In this document: one piece after another, positions 11,090 through 22,672 of the stretch
Position numbering within the stretch: the stretch's first letter is position 1
Layout of the letters: each line of letters starts with the position of its first letter
Assembly: GCA_951812925.1 (NCBI GenBank)
Contig: OX638369.1
Span: 49,905,061-49,969,060, forward strand
Length of the DNA stretch: 64,000 bases
Direction: 5' to 3'
Origin: Calliopum simillimum
Taxonomy: Eukaryota; Arthropoda; Insecta; Diptera; Lauxaniidae
Program-made: the position numbers and the translations under genes
The notes under the pieces: generated by a model
The model's database searches: none
The model's input: only the letters and a program-made list of their open reading frames with translations
What the model was told of the DNA's origin: nothing

Positions 11090-11510
11090 AACACATATAG
11101 TCAAAGTTAGCTCGAGGGATTGAAAATGAGCGAAATCAGTCAGCTGCTACGCCTACCGCCCATACAAAAAATATATTCAAAATGCAACTTTAAGAGTATT
11201 TTTCACGACAATGTAACCAAAATACACATAAATACTAGAAAAAGTTAGCGCAAGCTCTGAGCAAAAACTCGGCGGATTCAGACACCTCCCATACAAGAAA
11301 ATGTTTCAAAATACTATACTGAAAGTGTGTTTTGAGATAATTCAACTAAATTCCACCCAAACACTAAGGGCTATAAATGTAAGCTCTGAGCACGAACTGA
11401 AAAAACTCGGAGAAGAGGGCGTGGCACCTTACACATAAGCAAAATTTTCGAAATACTTCAGTGTAGGGTATTTAATGTTTGACCAGGCCAAAGGTAACAC
11501 CCTTACTAGT
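11090..11510 (+). repeat. dispersed repeat, copy A (GTTAGCTCGAGGGATTGAAA family)
   Basis: Runs from GTTAGCTCGAGGGATTGAAA (11105) through CACCTCCCATACAAG-type blocks to CCAGGCCAAAGGTAACACCC (11485). The same ordered blocks recur at 45030-45890 and at 49890-50476 plus 51860-52175, all in + orientation. No coding capacity seen. Confidence 0.7.
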
Positions 11511-11774
11511 TTAGCTTTGTGGTTGAAATTTCGACTTTTAGGCGTTCAGCAACTAGTAGTTAAATTTTATAGCAAATATTTTTGTAGTACACACTGACTC
11601 AATATTCCCTGTTTTAAGTATCATTGTATCATTAACAAAAGTGTAAAAATTACCCATATGTGGGGGATGTAAAAGGTTAAAGTTAAAATTTTGTACAAAA
11701 ATATTCCTCGCAATATTCTGCATTAGTTTACGGAACACATAATAGGTACACCTCAAATTTAAAGATCCTATAGT

Positions 11775-12043
11775 TATATATGAGCCGTTTAAAATGACAA
11801 TGGTAGAACTTCAAAACGAGGCAAAAGTAATGTCATAATATTAATTGGCTGACATTTTGTTAGTGATGGATAAAATTGATTTCTGTTCTCACGAAAAATT
11901 TTCCTGATGATATAGAATTGTTGAAATTACATTGAAAAAATGATACTGACCAAATGATCGATCATTATGGCACATAATTTATATGAAATTACTTTTGCCT
12001 CGTTTTGGAGTTGCACCATTGCCTTTTTGAACGGCTCATATAT
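11775..12043. mobile_element. MITE with about 63-bp inverted repeats, TA-type
   Basis: The ends read TATATGAGCCGTTTAAAA (about 11777) and the complement of the same sequence ending near 12041. Identity continues through CAAAACGAGGCAAAAGTAAT. Related diverged copies occur at about 6770-6960, 27540-27690 and 30810-30970. Non-coding. Confidence 0.8.
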
Positions 12044-14039
12044 CGATTTAACACAAAAATGATTTTTTTTTTTTTTTTTTTTGTAAAGTAGATTTAAAAA
12101 CTTCAAAAATCGATCGATTAAAAAGAAACTCAGACGTGCTTAAGAAATCAACGAGACTCGGGTATTTTTTTTAACATCTATTTGAAAAATGGTTTTTTTT
12201 TATTACCCATGTATTTTTTTTTTTATGTCAGACCGTGTAATCGACCAAAAATCGACACATATTTCCACTATTATTAAAAAGTTTTTGAATTTTTTTACAT
12301 AGCCGTGAAAATATTAGTAAAAATAACATTTCAGAAGATAGTTTTCCCTTCGAACTACGGGAACGATGAGGATATTGCTTTATTTATCATTGCTTTCAAA
12401 TATGTACTTACTGATATCAAAAAAATGAGAGTAATAATAATATAGTGGTATTAGTACCGCCATGTTACACATCTGTTGCATTTTTTATACTCGTAATCTT
12501 ATCTCTCACTTACATTCATAACATATGTATTGTATTTATGAGTCTACACAATAAAATTTACAACAATTTAATTTACTCTCGCACTTAGCATTCTTTTGTT
12601 TAATTATTTTTCTACAAAATCAATTTAATATTGTGAGCTGAGCTCCCCCGGTTTCTCCTTCTTCTTTACACGAATAATAATAGACCGCCATGGCTTTACA
12701 CTAATTAACGCCAATCTTTCACATGCAGGATTTTTTTAATTTGAACAAACAACTTGTGTATTTGTTGTTGTTTCGTTGGTATTAGTCATTATTTTATTAA
12801 CTTTCAACACGCAAATGTTTATCCGGCAGAAAAGATTTTCAAACGCGCAACTTAATGTCGCTTTAACTTTGTTTTTGCTTTGCTTTACATGTGTGTTACT
12901 TTTTAATATCAAGTTCGTTGCTTAAATCTTTTGTATTTGATGTTTTTCTAATTGTTGCCATTTTCACAGTTTGCTTGCGATTTGTTTCTATTGCCGTATG
13001 TATTATTGTTATAACATCAATTAAACCGTTAATTGAAATTAATTATTTTTGTAATTGAGATAAGTTTTTTTCCTTCATATTTCGCGAATGCACCTTTCAT
13101 TTATTCATTTATTCAGTTATTTTGTATGAGTTCTGTCTGTATAGCGTGCATTGACCACAAATTCAATTAATCTTGATAATTAGAAAAAAATTGGCAACAA
13201 AGATAGAAAAAAAATCGCAGGGTGTTTTTTATAACGCATGCAAATGGCTTGTTTTGTAAATTGCAACGCTAATTAAATCCGACACGCTTCATAATAAAGC
13301 AATTCGCGTTGCACTTTTAATAAATGCTTGAAGTGTTAATATCCATAAGCGAAAAAAAAAACATTTTAATTTTAGTTATTAAACAATTATTGTTGACAGT
13401 CCCGTGCAGATTATGATTGATTGAAGAATATTTCAATAGTTGAATTTTTAATGAATGAAGAATTCGTAGTTAAGTTTTTAAAGCATTCTTCTTTTTTATC
13501 TCTAAGGAATTTCTCCAAAGACACTCATAAATCTACATTTACATGCCCCATTGCTGTGTTAACCGCTGCGCATGCTCAGCAGTCAAACAATAATTACTTA
13601 AATATGCTTGACCGGAAATGTGTTAACGTTGACTTTTAGCCGTCGGCTATTTGTTGCGTAGTGTAGCGTGCGTCACACAGCGCATGCGAGCATTCATAGC
13701 ACTGTGTGTCGTTTACTCCTTGTTTCATAGTTGCTCTTAGTTACCTAGTTAATTTTTGCAATAACTTAATGTCAGCTCAGGCTTTGACGTAAACAGTTTT
13801 GCATTCAGTTGATTGAAAATCGTAAGATTAATGCACATCCATTTACTCTTGACATCACTTACACAGAGTGTTTAAATGGCGTTCATTTAAATTGGACGCA
13901 TTTTTGGCCTTCATTTATTATGACTGTTGGTGAATGAACAGTTGCCATATCAGTTTAGGAATGTGCATAGAAGAGTGGATTTTAAATAGGCCATACTTAA
14001 GATATCTTACAAACATGCTTTTATTTTTTAAATACTATT
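12044..14039. other. mostly unique intronic DNA, candidate cis-regulatory region
   Basis: Apart from homopolymer runs (12061-12082) I see few repeats. It contains one copy of the CTTAAGTCTTTTGTTT-type motif at 12911-12939. Around 13540-13740 the sequence is less AT-rich (GCGCATGCGAGC, GTGCGTCACACAGCG). No open frame with a recognizable domain. Enhancer content is possible but not shown. Confidence 0.4.
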
Positions 14040-15087
14040 GCATTCTAGAATTTGATTTTATGGTTCAAATACATATTTTCTTACACATACTTTTATATTT
14101 AACTTTCTAACACTTTTCTATCATGCACATCATTTTGCATCTAACAAATAGTTTTGTGTATTAATGATACTTTTGCGTCAGGCAAAGACTTTTACGCATT
14201 ACATTTAAATTTTTAACTGATAGCTTATTTTGTATTTTAACGATACTTTTGTATCTTACAGATACTTTTGAATTTACAAAATACTTTCATATCTAACAGA
14301 CTCTTTTGTATCTTTTATAATTATCAAAAAACTTTCGTATCTACCATTATATCGAACAAATACTAAATACATTTCGTATAAATTTTTTGCTTACAGATAC
14401 TTTTGAACCTTAAAAACGCCTCGTTTACAGCTAATTTGTATACAAATTTTCACTTACAGATACTTTTGTAACTTGCAGATACTTTTGTGTTAAATCTTTT
14501 TGTACATTACAGATTCTTTTAGTTCAAACAAATAATTTTATACCTCATGAATATATTTTTAACTCAAAAATACTTTTGAGTCTTATAGGCGCTGTCATAT
14601 TAAACAAAATATCTCTGCATATTACCGAGACTTGTATGCAAAATTTCAATTACAGATACTTTTGTGTTTTTCAGATACTTTTATAAAATATTTTTGTATA
14701 TTACAGATTCTTTTGCATCAAATAAGTACATCAAGTATTAATTTTTAACTTAATCTTCAATCTTATATGCGCTGTCGTATCTTACAGATGCTTTAATATT
14801 GAGAGATGCTTTTGTTAGATGCAAATCAACTTTGTATTTCACAGATATTTTTGTATTTCACAGATACTTTTGTACCGAATATTTTTGTATATTACAGATT
14901 ACTTTGTGTCAAACAAACAGCTTCTTACCTCAAGTATAAATTTTTGACTTATAGATACTTTTGAATCTTACAGACGCTTTTGCATCTTATAGATGCTTGT
15001 ATACCTTATAGATGTTTTTGTACCTAAGAAATATTTTTGTGCATCACAAATACTTTTGTATGAAATTTTTTCCTTAAAGATACATTT

Positions 15088-15810
15088 GTATATCGATACC
15101 TTAGAGCGCTATAGTCCTATCTCCATTTTTCCAATTGTTGGGAAATGCAAAAAAAAGATTTCAAACAGTTGTTATTTAGGATTGGCTGCTATTTTGCTAT
15201 AACGATAAATTTAATAATTTTACCCATGGTATATTTTAACATTATTTAATGTTTTTAGCCAATTTTATTAATTTCTAACGAAATCCCAGCCAATTTATAG
15301 TATGTCATTACTTTTGCCCTTATATAAAATTCCACTGCTATTCAAAAAAACGACGTATTTAGTACATTTTTTGAATTTTTTCCACTAGAATGTTGTAAAA
15401 AGTCATGAAACGCGTAGAGAACACAAAAAAAACGATTTTTTTTTTTTTTTTTTTTTTTAATTTTTGGTTCCAACAAACAAGAGTGGAGCCTTGGGTGTAA
15501 CCAAATTTGTTCACCAAAATGTCGCAAAAAGTCATGAAACGCGAAGAAAACACGAAAAAACGGAGAATTTTGTTTAAAAATATGACTTATTTGAATATTC
15601 AGTGGAGATAGGACAGTAGCGCTCTTGAAAAAATTACAGTTTGGAGATAGGATTTTTCTTAATTATCGAATATTTTGGTATTTTAGTGGTATTTTGACAT
15701 CACACAGTTTTCCACACGGTAAAGAAGCCCACAATGATGCCATAACTGCAAAAATCTCAAAATCGCAAAATGTGGAGATAGGACTATAGCGCTCTAAGGT
15801 ATCGATATAC
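15088..15810. mobile_element. MITE (723 bp) inserted in the minisatellite
   Basis: Perfect 38-bp inverted repeats: GTATATCGATACCTTAGAGC begins at 15088 and its complement ends at 15810. The terminal phrase GGAGATAGGAC is repeated internally (about 15604 and 15643). Inside is a direct repeat of AAAAAGTCATGAAACGCG at about 15396 and 15527, plus a T-run. Non-coding. Superfamily not assigned. Confidence 0.85.
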
Positions 15811-16240
15811 TATCTGTGCTACTTTTGAGTACAATTTTCAACAAAAGATACTTTGTATTTCACAGATATTTTTGTATTTCGCAGATACTTTTGTATCGAA
15901 TATTTTTGTATATATCAAATCCTTTTGTATCAAACAAATAGTTCCCTACCTCACGTATAAAATTAGCTAGATAATACATTTGAATCTTACAAATACTTAT
16001 GCTTTTTATCTAATAAGTATTTTTGCATATTATATGTAGATACTTTTGTATAAAAATTTTCAATTGCAGATACTTTTGAATTTTAAAGATACCACTATGT
16101 CAAACATATTGCATATTGCAGATAGTTTTGTATAAAATTTTTCATTTGCAGATACATTTGAATCTTATGGATGTTTTCGTATCTTAAATACAAAACGCAA
16201 ATACTCTTGTAACTAACAAATATTTTTGTGTTTAGCAAAT

Positions 16241-16480
16241 GCATCTATACCCCAAATATACATTTTTAACTTATAGATACACTTTAATCTTACAGATATT
16301 TTTACATCTAACACATTTGTACCTAACAAATACATTTGTATCATATTTTACAGATTATATCTGTGGCAACAAACCAGAGTAGCTTATGTATTTGTTAGGT
16401 ACAAATGTATTAGATGTAAAAATATCTGTAAGATTAAAGTGTATCTGTAAGTTAAAAATTTATATTTGGGGTATAGATGC
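16241..16480. repeat. 95-bp inverted repeat at the minisatellite edge
   Basis: GCATCTATACCCCAAATATA at 16241 is complemented by TATATTTGGGGTATAGATGC ending at 16480. The arms (16241-16335 and 16386-16480) are nearly identical across about 95 bp with a 50-bp loop, so they are recent relative to the decayed array around them. Confidence 0.85.
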
Positions 16481-17826
16481 AGGTATTTTTTTAAACGTCT
16501 ACTTTAAGAATTTTTAGGATTTTCTCATGTGTTTTACAAAAAGTTCGAAATTGTCGAACAGTGTTATCATACACACAATCGGGGAAAACATCCCAGTAGG
16601 AGAAAGTGCGGTCAAATAGGCAAGATGTTAGCCGTTCTTTAAAATCCAGTTATCCTACTGGCTTTCCTTCCTTTCTTTTTTACACAAGATGTCATTTAGC
16701 AACAAGGCCTGACACGCATCCTTCTACAAAGAATGCAGCAATGCAAGTCTTCTAAGATCGTTTCTAAAATGAAAGGATAACAGCATGCTTAGAGGATCTT
16801 TAGTGAAGCAAATGTCAAGCTTTCTAATGAGTCTGTTTTTGAAAAGAATCGAAGCATGCTTAAAAGAAAATAAAGAATATTGAATAAGGGGGGAAACATT
16901 TCATTCTGTACACACATACAACTCCCACTTTATTAATGAAAAGTCAATAAAAAATGAAAAATGCGCCAATTTAATTAATGAAATCTAAAAGTTTATTTAA
17001 AAAATTAAATTGCAATAGGGAAGTGCCACGCCCACTTCCGTTTGCATGCCTTGTAGCCGGCGCTGCTGTTGTGCGCGTTGTAAGCGCGCATTGCGACATC
17101 AAAAAATGAAAAATGGGCGTAGCTGCAACTCATTGAGCGTATCTTGTTACAAGCGCACAACCTTCTTACAAGATCGATGATCACCGATGATAACCATGAC
17201 CAGAAGTAGTAATGGTTGTCGTCGTCGTCAACACCGTGGCCAATGCCGTCATTAGGAGCAACATAAAAGTTTACTTCAAGGATGACTTACAAAATTTATT
17301 TTAGATACGAGAGTTCTTTTTTATCATCATTTAGAATCATTTTTTTTTAATAAATTTTTTAATTAATTCAACATATTTTGAGAATTTTTTTTCGTATAAA
17401 AAACTGCACGGTCACTTGTGAGAAATGAAAAAACTTATAAGAACGACGTGGTGCGCAAAGTAGAAACACAGCAATGGGCGTTGCAAAAGCGCCCACCCTT
17501 TTAATTAGTTTTGAACAGCAAGAAGCCAGTCAGTAGTTGGAAGCAGTCGGAAGCTCAAGATGATCGTGTTAGTGAAATGAATATCTTGCTTACTTGTATT
17601 CGATCATGTCCAGTAGTAAAAGCAAAGTGGGGAGGTACCTAAAAACTTTTTTTTATCTTCTCTGTTTAATTAAATGATGCGATAATGAACTGTGTACACA
17701 AACAACATAGATTACAAGGTGACCATTGAGTTGATAATGAAAAGGAAAAAGTTTGGATTTGATAAAGCCGGGTTAGGCTTACAATTTTAACCTTAAAATA
17801 TCAAGCGAAAAAAATTCTTTAGAAAA
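16481..17826. other. mostly unique intronic DNA
   Basis: No recognizable gene. The 17030-17580 part is less AT-rich (GCCACGCCCACTTCCG, GTTGTGCGCGTTGTAAGCGC) and could be regulatory. Nothing more can be supported. Confidence 0.35.
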
Positions 17827-18440
17827 ATGAAATGAATTGAAATAAATTGAAATGAATTGAAATGAATTGAAATAAATAGAAATGAATTGAAATGAATTGA
17901 AATGTTAAATGAATTTAAATGAATTGAAATGAATTGAAATGAATTGAAATGAATTGAAATTAACTGAAATGAATTGAAATGAATTGAAATGAATTAAAAT
18001 GAATAGAAATGAATTGAAATGAATTGAAATGATTTGAAAAGAATTAAAATGAATTGAAATGAATTGAAATGAATTGAAATGAATTGAAATGAATTGAAAT
18101 GAATTGAAATGAATTGAAATGAATTGAAATGAATTGAAATGAATTGAAATGAATTGAAATGAATTGAAATGAATTGAAATGAATTGAAATGAATTGAAAT
18201 GAATTGAAATGAATTGAAATGAATTGAAATGAATTGAAATGAATTGAAATGAATTGAAATGAATTGAAATGAATTGAAATGAATTGAAATGAATTGAAAT
18301 GAATTGAAATGAATTGAAATGAATTAAAATGAATTGAAATGAATTGAAATGAATTGAAATGAATTGAAATGAATTGAAATGAATTGAAATGAATTAAAAT
18401 GAATTGAAATAAATTGAATTGAAATGTAATGAAATGCAAT
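17827..18440. repeat. decamer satellite (GAATTGAAAT)n in the al intron
   Basis: About 60 tandem units. The array is irregular up to 18040 (AAATAGA and TTAAATG variants). It is almost perfect from about 18050 to 18400, apart from rare GAATTAAAAT units at about 18320 and 18390. On the minus strand the array is open and would read an ISIHFNSFQF decapeptide; this is a repeat artifact, not a gene. It ends about 190 bp before the al exon acceptor. Confidence 0.97.
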
Positions 18441-18629
18441 AAAATAAAGCAGGGCGATTTTCCGCAGATTTAGTGGATTTCAATAAGACCAAGAGGAAAA
18501 TCAATGCAAAAATTGTATAAAAATCGTAAAATTGGGGAAATATGAAAAACACACATATTAAGAACTATGAATTTTTGCATCATAAAAATATAATCGCAAC
18601 ATAACACTTTTCCTTTCTTTTCTTTACAG

Positions 18630-18889
18630 GTTTGGTTTCAAAATCGCCGCGCCAAGTGGCGAAAACAAGAAAAGGTCGGACCACAATCACATCCATACAA
18701 CCCATTTATGCCCGGCGGACCAGCTTCAATACAAACTGTAGTTGGCTCAGCGTTACCACCTAATCCATTCACGCATTTAGGATTTAATTTGCGTAAGCCC
18801 TTCGATTCGGCAGCAAATCTGGCTTTTCGTTATCCGCACTTAACAGGCGCACAAATGATACCATCCGCTTATTTCAATCAATTTCAAAG
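18630..18889 (+). CDS. al: aristaless exon: homeodomain recognition helix and adjacent linker
   Basis: The acceptor is TTTACAG ending at 18629 and the donor is GTAAGA at 18890. The exon opens with VWFQNRRAKWRKQEKVG, the third helix of a Q50 paired-class homeodomain (Q50, N51 and R53 visible) that contacts DNA in the major groove. It continues with PQSHPYNPFMPGG, a block around TVVGSALPPNPFTHLGF, LRKPFDSAANLAFRYPHL and MIPSAYFNQFQ. These blocks recur in the same order in the Drosophila Aristaless protein as I recall it, which is why I name the gene rather than only the family (Arx, Pph13 and homeobrain are the alternatives). The exon is 260 nt and ends in phase 2 with AG, completed to Arg by the next exon. 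An ATG at 18708 opens a 61-residue frame, but it is internal and not a start. Confidence 0.95.
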
Positions 18890-18968
18890 GTAAGAAAACT
18901 TGTCCTTTTGGAAAGCAATTGAAGTTTAATTAACTCTCCATTTTTTTTTTTTTTTCTCTTTTTTGCAG
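18890..18968 (+). other. al: short al intron (79 bp)
   Basis: The donor is GTAAGA, a T-rich tract fills the second half, and the acceptor is TTTTGCAG at 18968. It is a typical short fly intron. Splicing joins AG to A to make Arg and keeps the frame (FQ-R-APPHM). Confidence 0.93.
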
Positions 18969-19587
18969 AGCTCCACCACATATGCTTCCACATGGTATGG
19001 CTTCAATGTATTCGCCCTCAACATCATTTCAATCGTTGCTAGCAAATATGAATGCCATGCCACGACATTCTCTCCATCCTCCAATGGCATCGAAGCCACC
19101 ACCACAATCGTTAATGCTTGGTTCCCCTAATATGCATTCACCCAACATGCATTCACCCAATATGCATTCACCACCACCACACTCACATCATTTGCTTGCT
19201 TCACCACCCATATCGCCAACATCATCGGTGACATCACAACCGGCGGCACATCAACAATCGCAGGCACCGCAACCACAACAACCGCCGCCAGCCAACCACA
19301 GCATTATGAGCAGCCATAATATACCAATGGCGCATCAAATGGGCTTACCACCCGCACATCACAATGTGCCCACTTCTGTGGCAGTTGCTCAGGCATCACC
19401 ACCAATGCTGCAGCAGCAGACGCAACAACAACAACAACAGCAACAGCAATCACAACCTTTGCGTTCGGCAACGCCGCCTGAAGATCGACGTAGTTCCTCA
19501 ATTGCAGCGTTGCGTTTAAAGGCGCGCGAACATGAATTGAAGCTGGAAATGTTGCGTCAAAATGGTCATGGTGATGTGATTAGCTAG
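18969..19587 (+). CDS. al: aristaless terminal exon with OAR domain and stop codon
   Basis: The exon is read in frame from the previous one: APPHMLPHGM, then a YSPSTSFQSLLANMNAMPR block. A low-complexity middle follows, rich in Pro, His, Ser and Gln, and includes three tandem MHSPN-type units (about 19130-19171) and a polyglutamine run (about 19408-19455). The C-terminus begins ATPPEDRRSSSIAALRL and contains AREHELKLEMLRQNGHG, which is the OAR (otp/aristaless/rax) motif of this homeobox subclass, thought to modulate transactivation. The TAG stop is at 19585-19587. Exons 18630-18889 and 18969-19587 together give about 292 codons. The ATG at 18982 is an internal methionine. The Gln and MHSPN repeats are the parts most likely to vary between species. 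Confidence 0.95.
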
Positions 19588-19740
19588 TGGCGGCGTATGC
19601 ATAAGTTATTGGGGCGAGAGTTGCCAGCTGTTTCGTAATTTCTATGTAAATAAAATTTGCAATTTCCAATTTTCCTCTTTTTCGGTTTTCGTTAAATAAA
19701 ATCCAGTGAGAACTCCATTTAGTTTAATAAAATTGTACTT
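19588..19740 (+). promoter_or_regulatory. al: al 3' UTR with candidate polyadenylation signals
   Basis: After the TAG the sequence turns AT-rich. AATAAA hexamers occur at 19649-19654 and 19695-19700, and another just after 19720. Any of them could serve as the poly(A) signal. Cleavage sites cannot be placed without transcript data, and longer 3' UTRs are possible. Confidence 0.55.
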
Positions 19741-21279
19741 AAATTTAAGAAATTTGTATACGTTAGAGTGTTTGATGTCTATTTTTCAAAATATCCTTAA
19801 TAGTTTAGTAGCTAAAGTTATTTAAAAAAAATTGATTTAATATAAAATATTAATTAATGTCTTTAGTTAGTTTATTTGTTTGAAAAATTATAATAAATTT
19901 TAAGTGCGATTAAATAAAGATTTGTGATATTCACAAAGAAAATGAAAATCAATTTTTTAATCCAATTCTTCTGATACATTTACTGTTAATATATGCATAA
20001 AGTTTGGGCAAAAGTTAAATCATAATTTGAATGTACCATAATTTTTATTAAATTTTATTGTGCTTTGATTTTTATATTGCGGTTAGATAGAGAATTAGTT
20101 GGTAAGAAGCCATTCATTTTGGTGGCAGTAGTTTTTCGAGGACCAATTTAAAGTGCCGTAAAATGACCGATGTAATTTTTTACCATAAATTTTAGAATTT
20201 CAGATAAGCTTTTCATGAAAATAGAGCCCAAATGTTTCTTCAAAAATAACTGTGAACTTTCAATAAGGAACAATCATTTGCAGGTTTGAGCGGAAAAGAA
20301 TCTGGATTTACAAAATTGTTGGGTTTTAATGGAGACCTTCTGCAGATGGTTTTACTTTTCTAAGGATTAATTTCTAACAATAAAAAACAGCCAATGGATA
20401 TATTGATTAGGGCTGTTCAAAAAAAAAATTTTTTCGAATTTCCTAGATATACTTTGGCATCACGTTCTACATCATGACAGAATATCCCATGAATTTTTCC
20501 GGATTTTTAAATTCATATTTAAAGGTGGCTCAAAGCAAAAATATATTTTTATTATTTTTTTTTTTTAGCATTAATTATAAAATGTTGTCAAACAATTTGG
20601 AAAATTTGTTTTAGAGTAAAAAACATTAATTTTGTTTGTTTTTTAATGAACTTTAAAACCTATGTTGTAATTTTGACAAAAAAAAATTTTTAAACCTCTT
20701 AAAAAACGAAAAACTGCTTTAAAAGCCGAAATTTAACGATTTTTCAAAGAAAAAAGTCATAGTACTTTAAACGAAATGAACACTTTTTAATTTACAAGAT
20801 CTCATTCGAAAGAGCTCTTAAAAACCTTCACGACAAGACAATTTAAGACTTTATTGGGCCAGCAAGTACGATCATATAACGTTTGAAACATAGTAATGCA
20901 GCCCCGTGAAAGGCAAAACGCATTTTTACTCAAGAGGGAGGCATCTTACAAAAAAGTGCACATGGCATAAAATGCTTAGAATCATCCAAGAAACAAGTGT
21001 GAATTGTTTTTTTTTCTGTCATCAAATTCGATTTGAAAACACTATAAACCTTTAAAATACATATATAAATATTTTAAATTTGTATAAGAACAATTTCAAC
21101 CTTATTGGGGGAATTTTTAAGGGTTTCTAGGGGATGACTGAATGGTTGAAACTATTTTCTATTGCCATATGCCGTTTGAAACCGACAAAAATTCTAAAAT
21201 ATTTCGAATATTTAGAAGAAGTGCATAGAATTATAAACTCCAGAGGGGCTCTAGTAAGCGCTAGAAGAAAATTGGATTA
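19741..21279. other. AT-rich downstream DNA with dispersed repeat blocks
   Basis: No gene. The segment 21100-21260 (GGGTTTCTAGGGGATGACTG ...) is similar to 36730-36900 and 45890-46060, so it is a dispersed repeat. Confidence 0.45.
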
Positions 21280-22242
21280 TTAACACTCAAATCCACATCA
21301 TGGGTAAAATTTACCCATGCGAAGTTTGTTTTCGTAATAATTCGCTAAAAAACGAACAAAAAAACGAAGTAAGCGCATGTAAATTACCTCACTGTATTCT
21401 CCTTTTGTTGTGGGCTTTGTCGCAAGCGGTCGTTTTCGGTTGTCGGAGGTATAGCGTTTTAATTTTTTTTTCGGGTAAATTTTACCCATGTTGTGGACTT
21501 ATGTAAGTTTTTTTTTTTTCGTTTTGATTGAAAATAGTGAAAAATGGCACGAAAAAGAGTAAAACATGACGACGAAATAATTAAAATTTTGAAAAAAATT
21601 TAACTCTCATTGTTATAACCAAAGCTAAAAAGCAGATACCAAATCACACAACTTCGAAAAAGTTTGAAGGAGCTTATAATGAAAATTTTTCGTACTTTTA
21701 GTTCACTCTGAAAACAACCAATGTTGTACTAGAAAAACCTGTCAGATGTTTCTAATGTCCGGCAAAAAAAGACCAAAAAACTAAAAACCTTTGAATTTGG
21801 TGTAAAAAACCTTTTTGCTCTGAGCATAGGGCTATGATTTGCAGTACATGCACATCCTTATTTGTTTTATTTTTTTTAATACTTTTTTATGAGCTTGTAT
21901 AAAAAATTTTTAAATGTTATTTAATTGAATTGATAATGATATAAAAATACTGTATTTTATCTATATAAAAAATGTAATTTGTTACAAAAAACATTATATA
22001 TTTTTTTTTTTTTGTGTTTCGAAAAATTGCCAATGAATTAATGTAAAAATTATTTATTTTCAAAGTTTTCTTAAAATATATATAAAAAACACCAGATATG
22101 ACTTATTTTCCTTTCAATTCACCTTGATATTAGATTGTTAAGGTAGAAATAACTAAGTTTCGTTAAAAATTTGGGATATTGACCAAAACAGAATGTTTTT
22201 AAGTTATGGGTAAAATTTACCCATGATGTGAACTTGTGTTGC
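21280..22242 (+). mobile_element. piggyBac-like remnant (about 0.96 kb)
   Basis: The left end is TTAA followed by CACTCAAATCCACATC and the palindrome ATGGGTAAAATTTACCCAT (21299). The right end is the inverted version (ATGGGTAAAATTTACCCATG at 22206, then ATGTGAAC, then TTGCTAA). A third copy of the palindrome lies at about 21474-21489. TTAA on the left and near-TTAA on the right suggest piggyBac. A short start, MARKRVKHDDEIIKILKK at 21544, ends in a stop at 21601. Its position and charge fit a transposase N-terminus, but that is weak evidence. Confidence 0.5.
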
Positions 22243-22672
22243 TAAAAGTATGTTGGGGAGATGAGGGTTAAAACCTTTTTTCCCAGGATATCATCCCTCT
22301 AGTACATGACTTTTTTTGTGTGGCTAAGTAGTTTTAAGTTCCAAAGGTCTACTGCATTACTCTTAAAGAGAAGTACCTACAGACCGATACCTGCTTGGTC
22401 GGCAATCTGATGTTATTATTTTAGTCGATGTTTTTTATTAATAGCTATTTTTTGTGATTTGAATTAAAAAAACTCGGAAAGTGTCAAATCGGTATCGGAA
22501 ACAATAAAAAAAATATCAAAATTGATGGTTTTTGTTGAAATAGAAAACGTAACAATAACCCACAAAAAGGAAACCTCTCTAAGCAGCACTCCCGATACTA
22601 AATTTCAATAAATTAATTGGTTCCGGATAAATAAGTTGAAGAATAACTTACCCTCATTATTTCGAGATTTCC

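Larger units (their letters stand above)
14040..16480. repeat. degenerate minisatellite of the AGATACTTTTGTATCTTAC type
   Basis: The phrase CAGATACTTTTGTATCTTA, about 20-24 bp, recurs many times with much divergence from about 14040 to 15085 and again from about 15811 to 16380. A MITE (15088-15810) splits the array, and its right end is duplicated in inverted orientation (16241-16480). Confidence 0.8.
9321..18629 (+). other. al: large al intron (about 9.3 kb) inside the homeobox
   Basis: The intron runs from donor GTATGT at 9321 to acceptor TTTACAG at 18629, phase 0 on both sides. It splits the homeodomain between Q46 and V47. Its content is largely repeats: a foldback (about 9410-9850), a pogo-type element (9872-10501), a jockey-type LINE fragment (10624-11070), a MITE (11775-12043), a degenerate minisatellite (14040-16480) and a decamer satellite (17827-18440). 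Stretches 12400-14030 and 16490-17820 look mostly unique and could hold cis-regulatory DNA. Confidence 0.85.

Noticed and set aside
14040..16480. CRISPR-like array
   Set aside because: Units are degenerate and contiguous without unique spacers, and the genome is eukaryotic.
18044..18439. 131-codon minus frame with repeated ISIHFNSFQF
   Set aside because: By-product of the decamer satellite.
18982..19587. Stand-alone 201-codon gene starting at the ATG at 18982
   Set aside because: The frame is continuous with the upstream al exon through a clear 79-bp intron; the ATG is internal.
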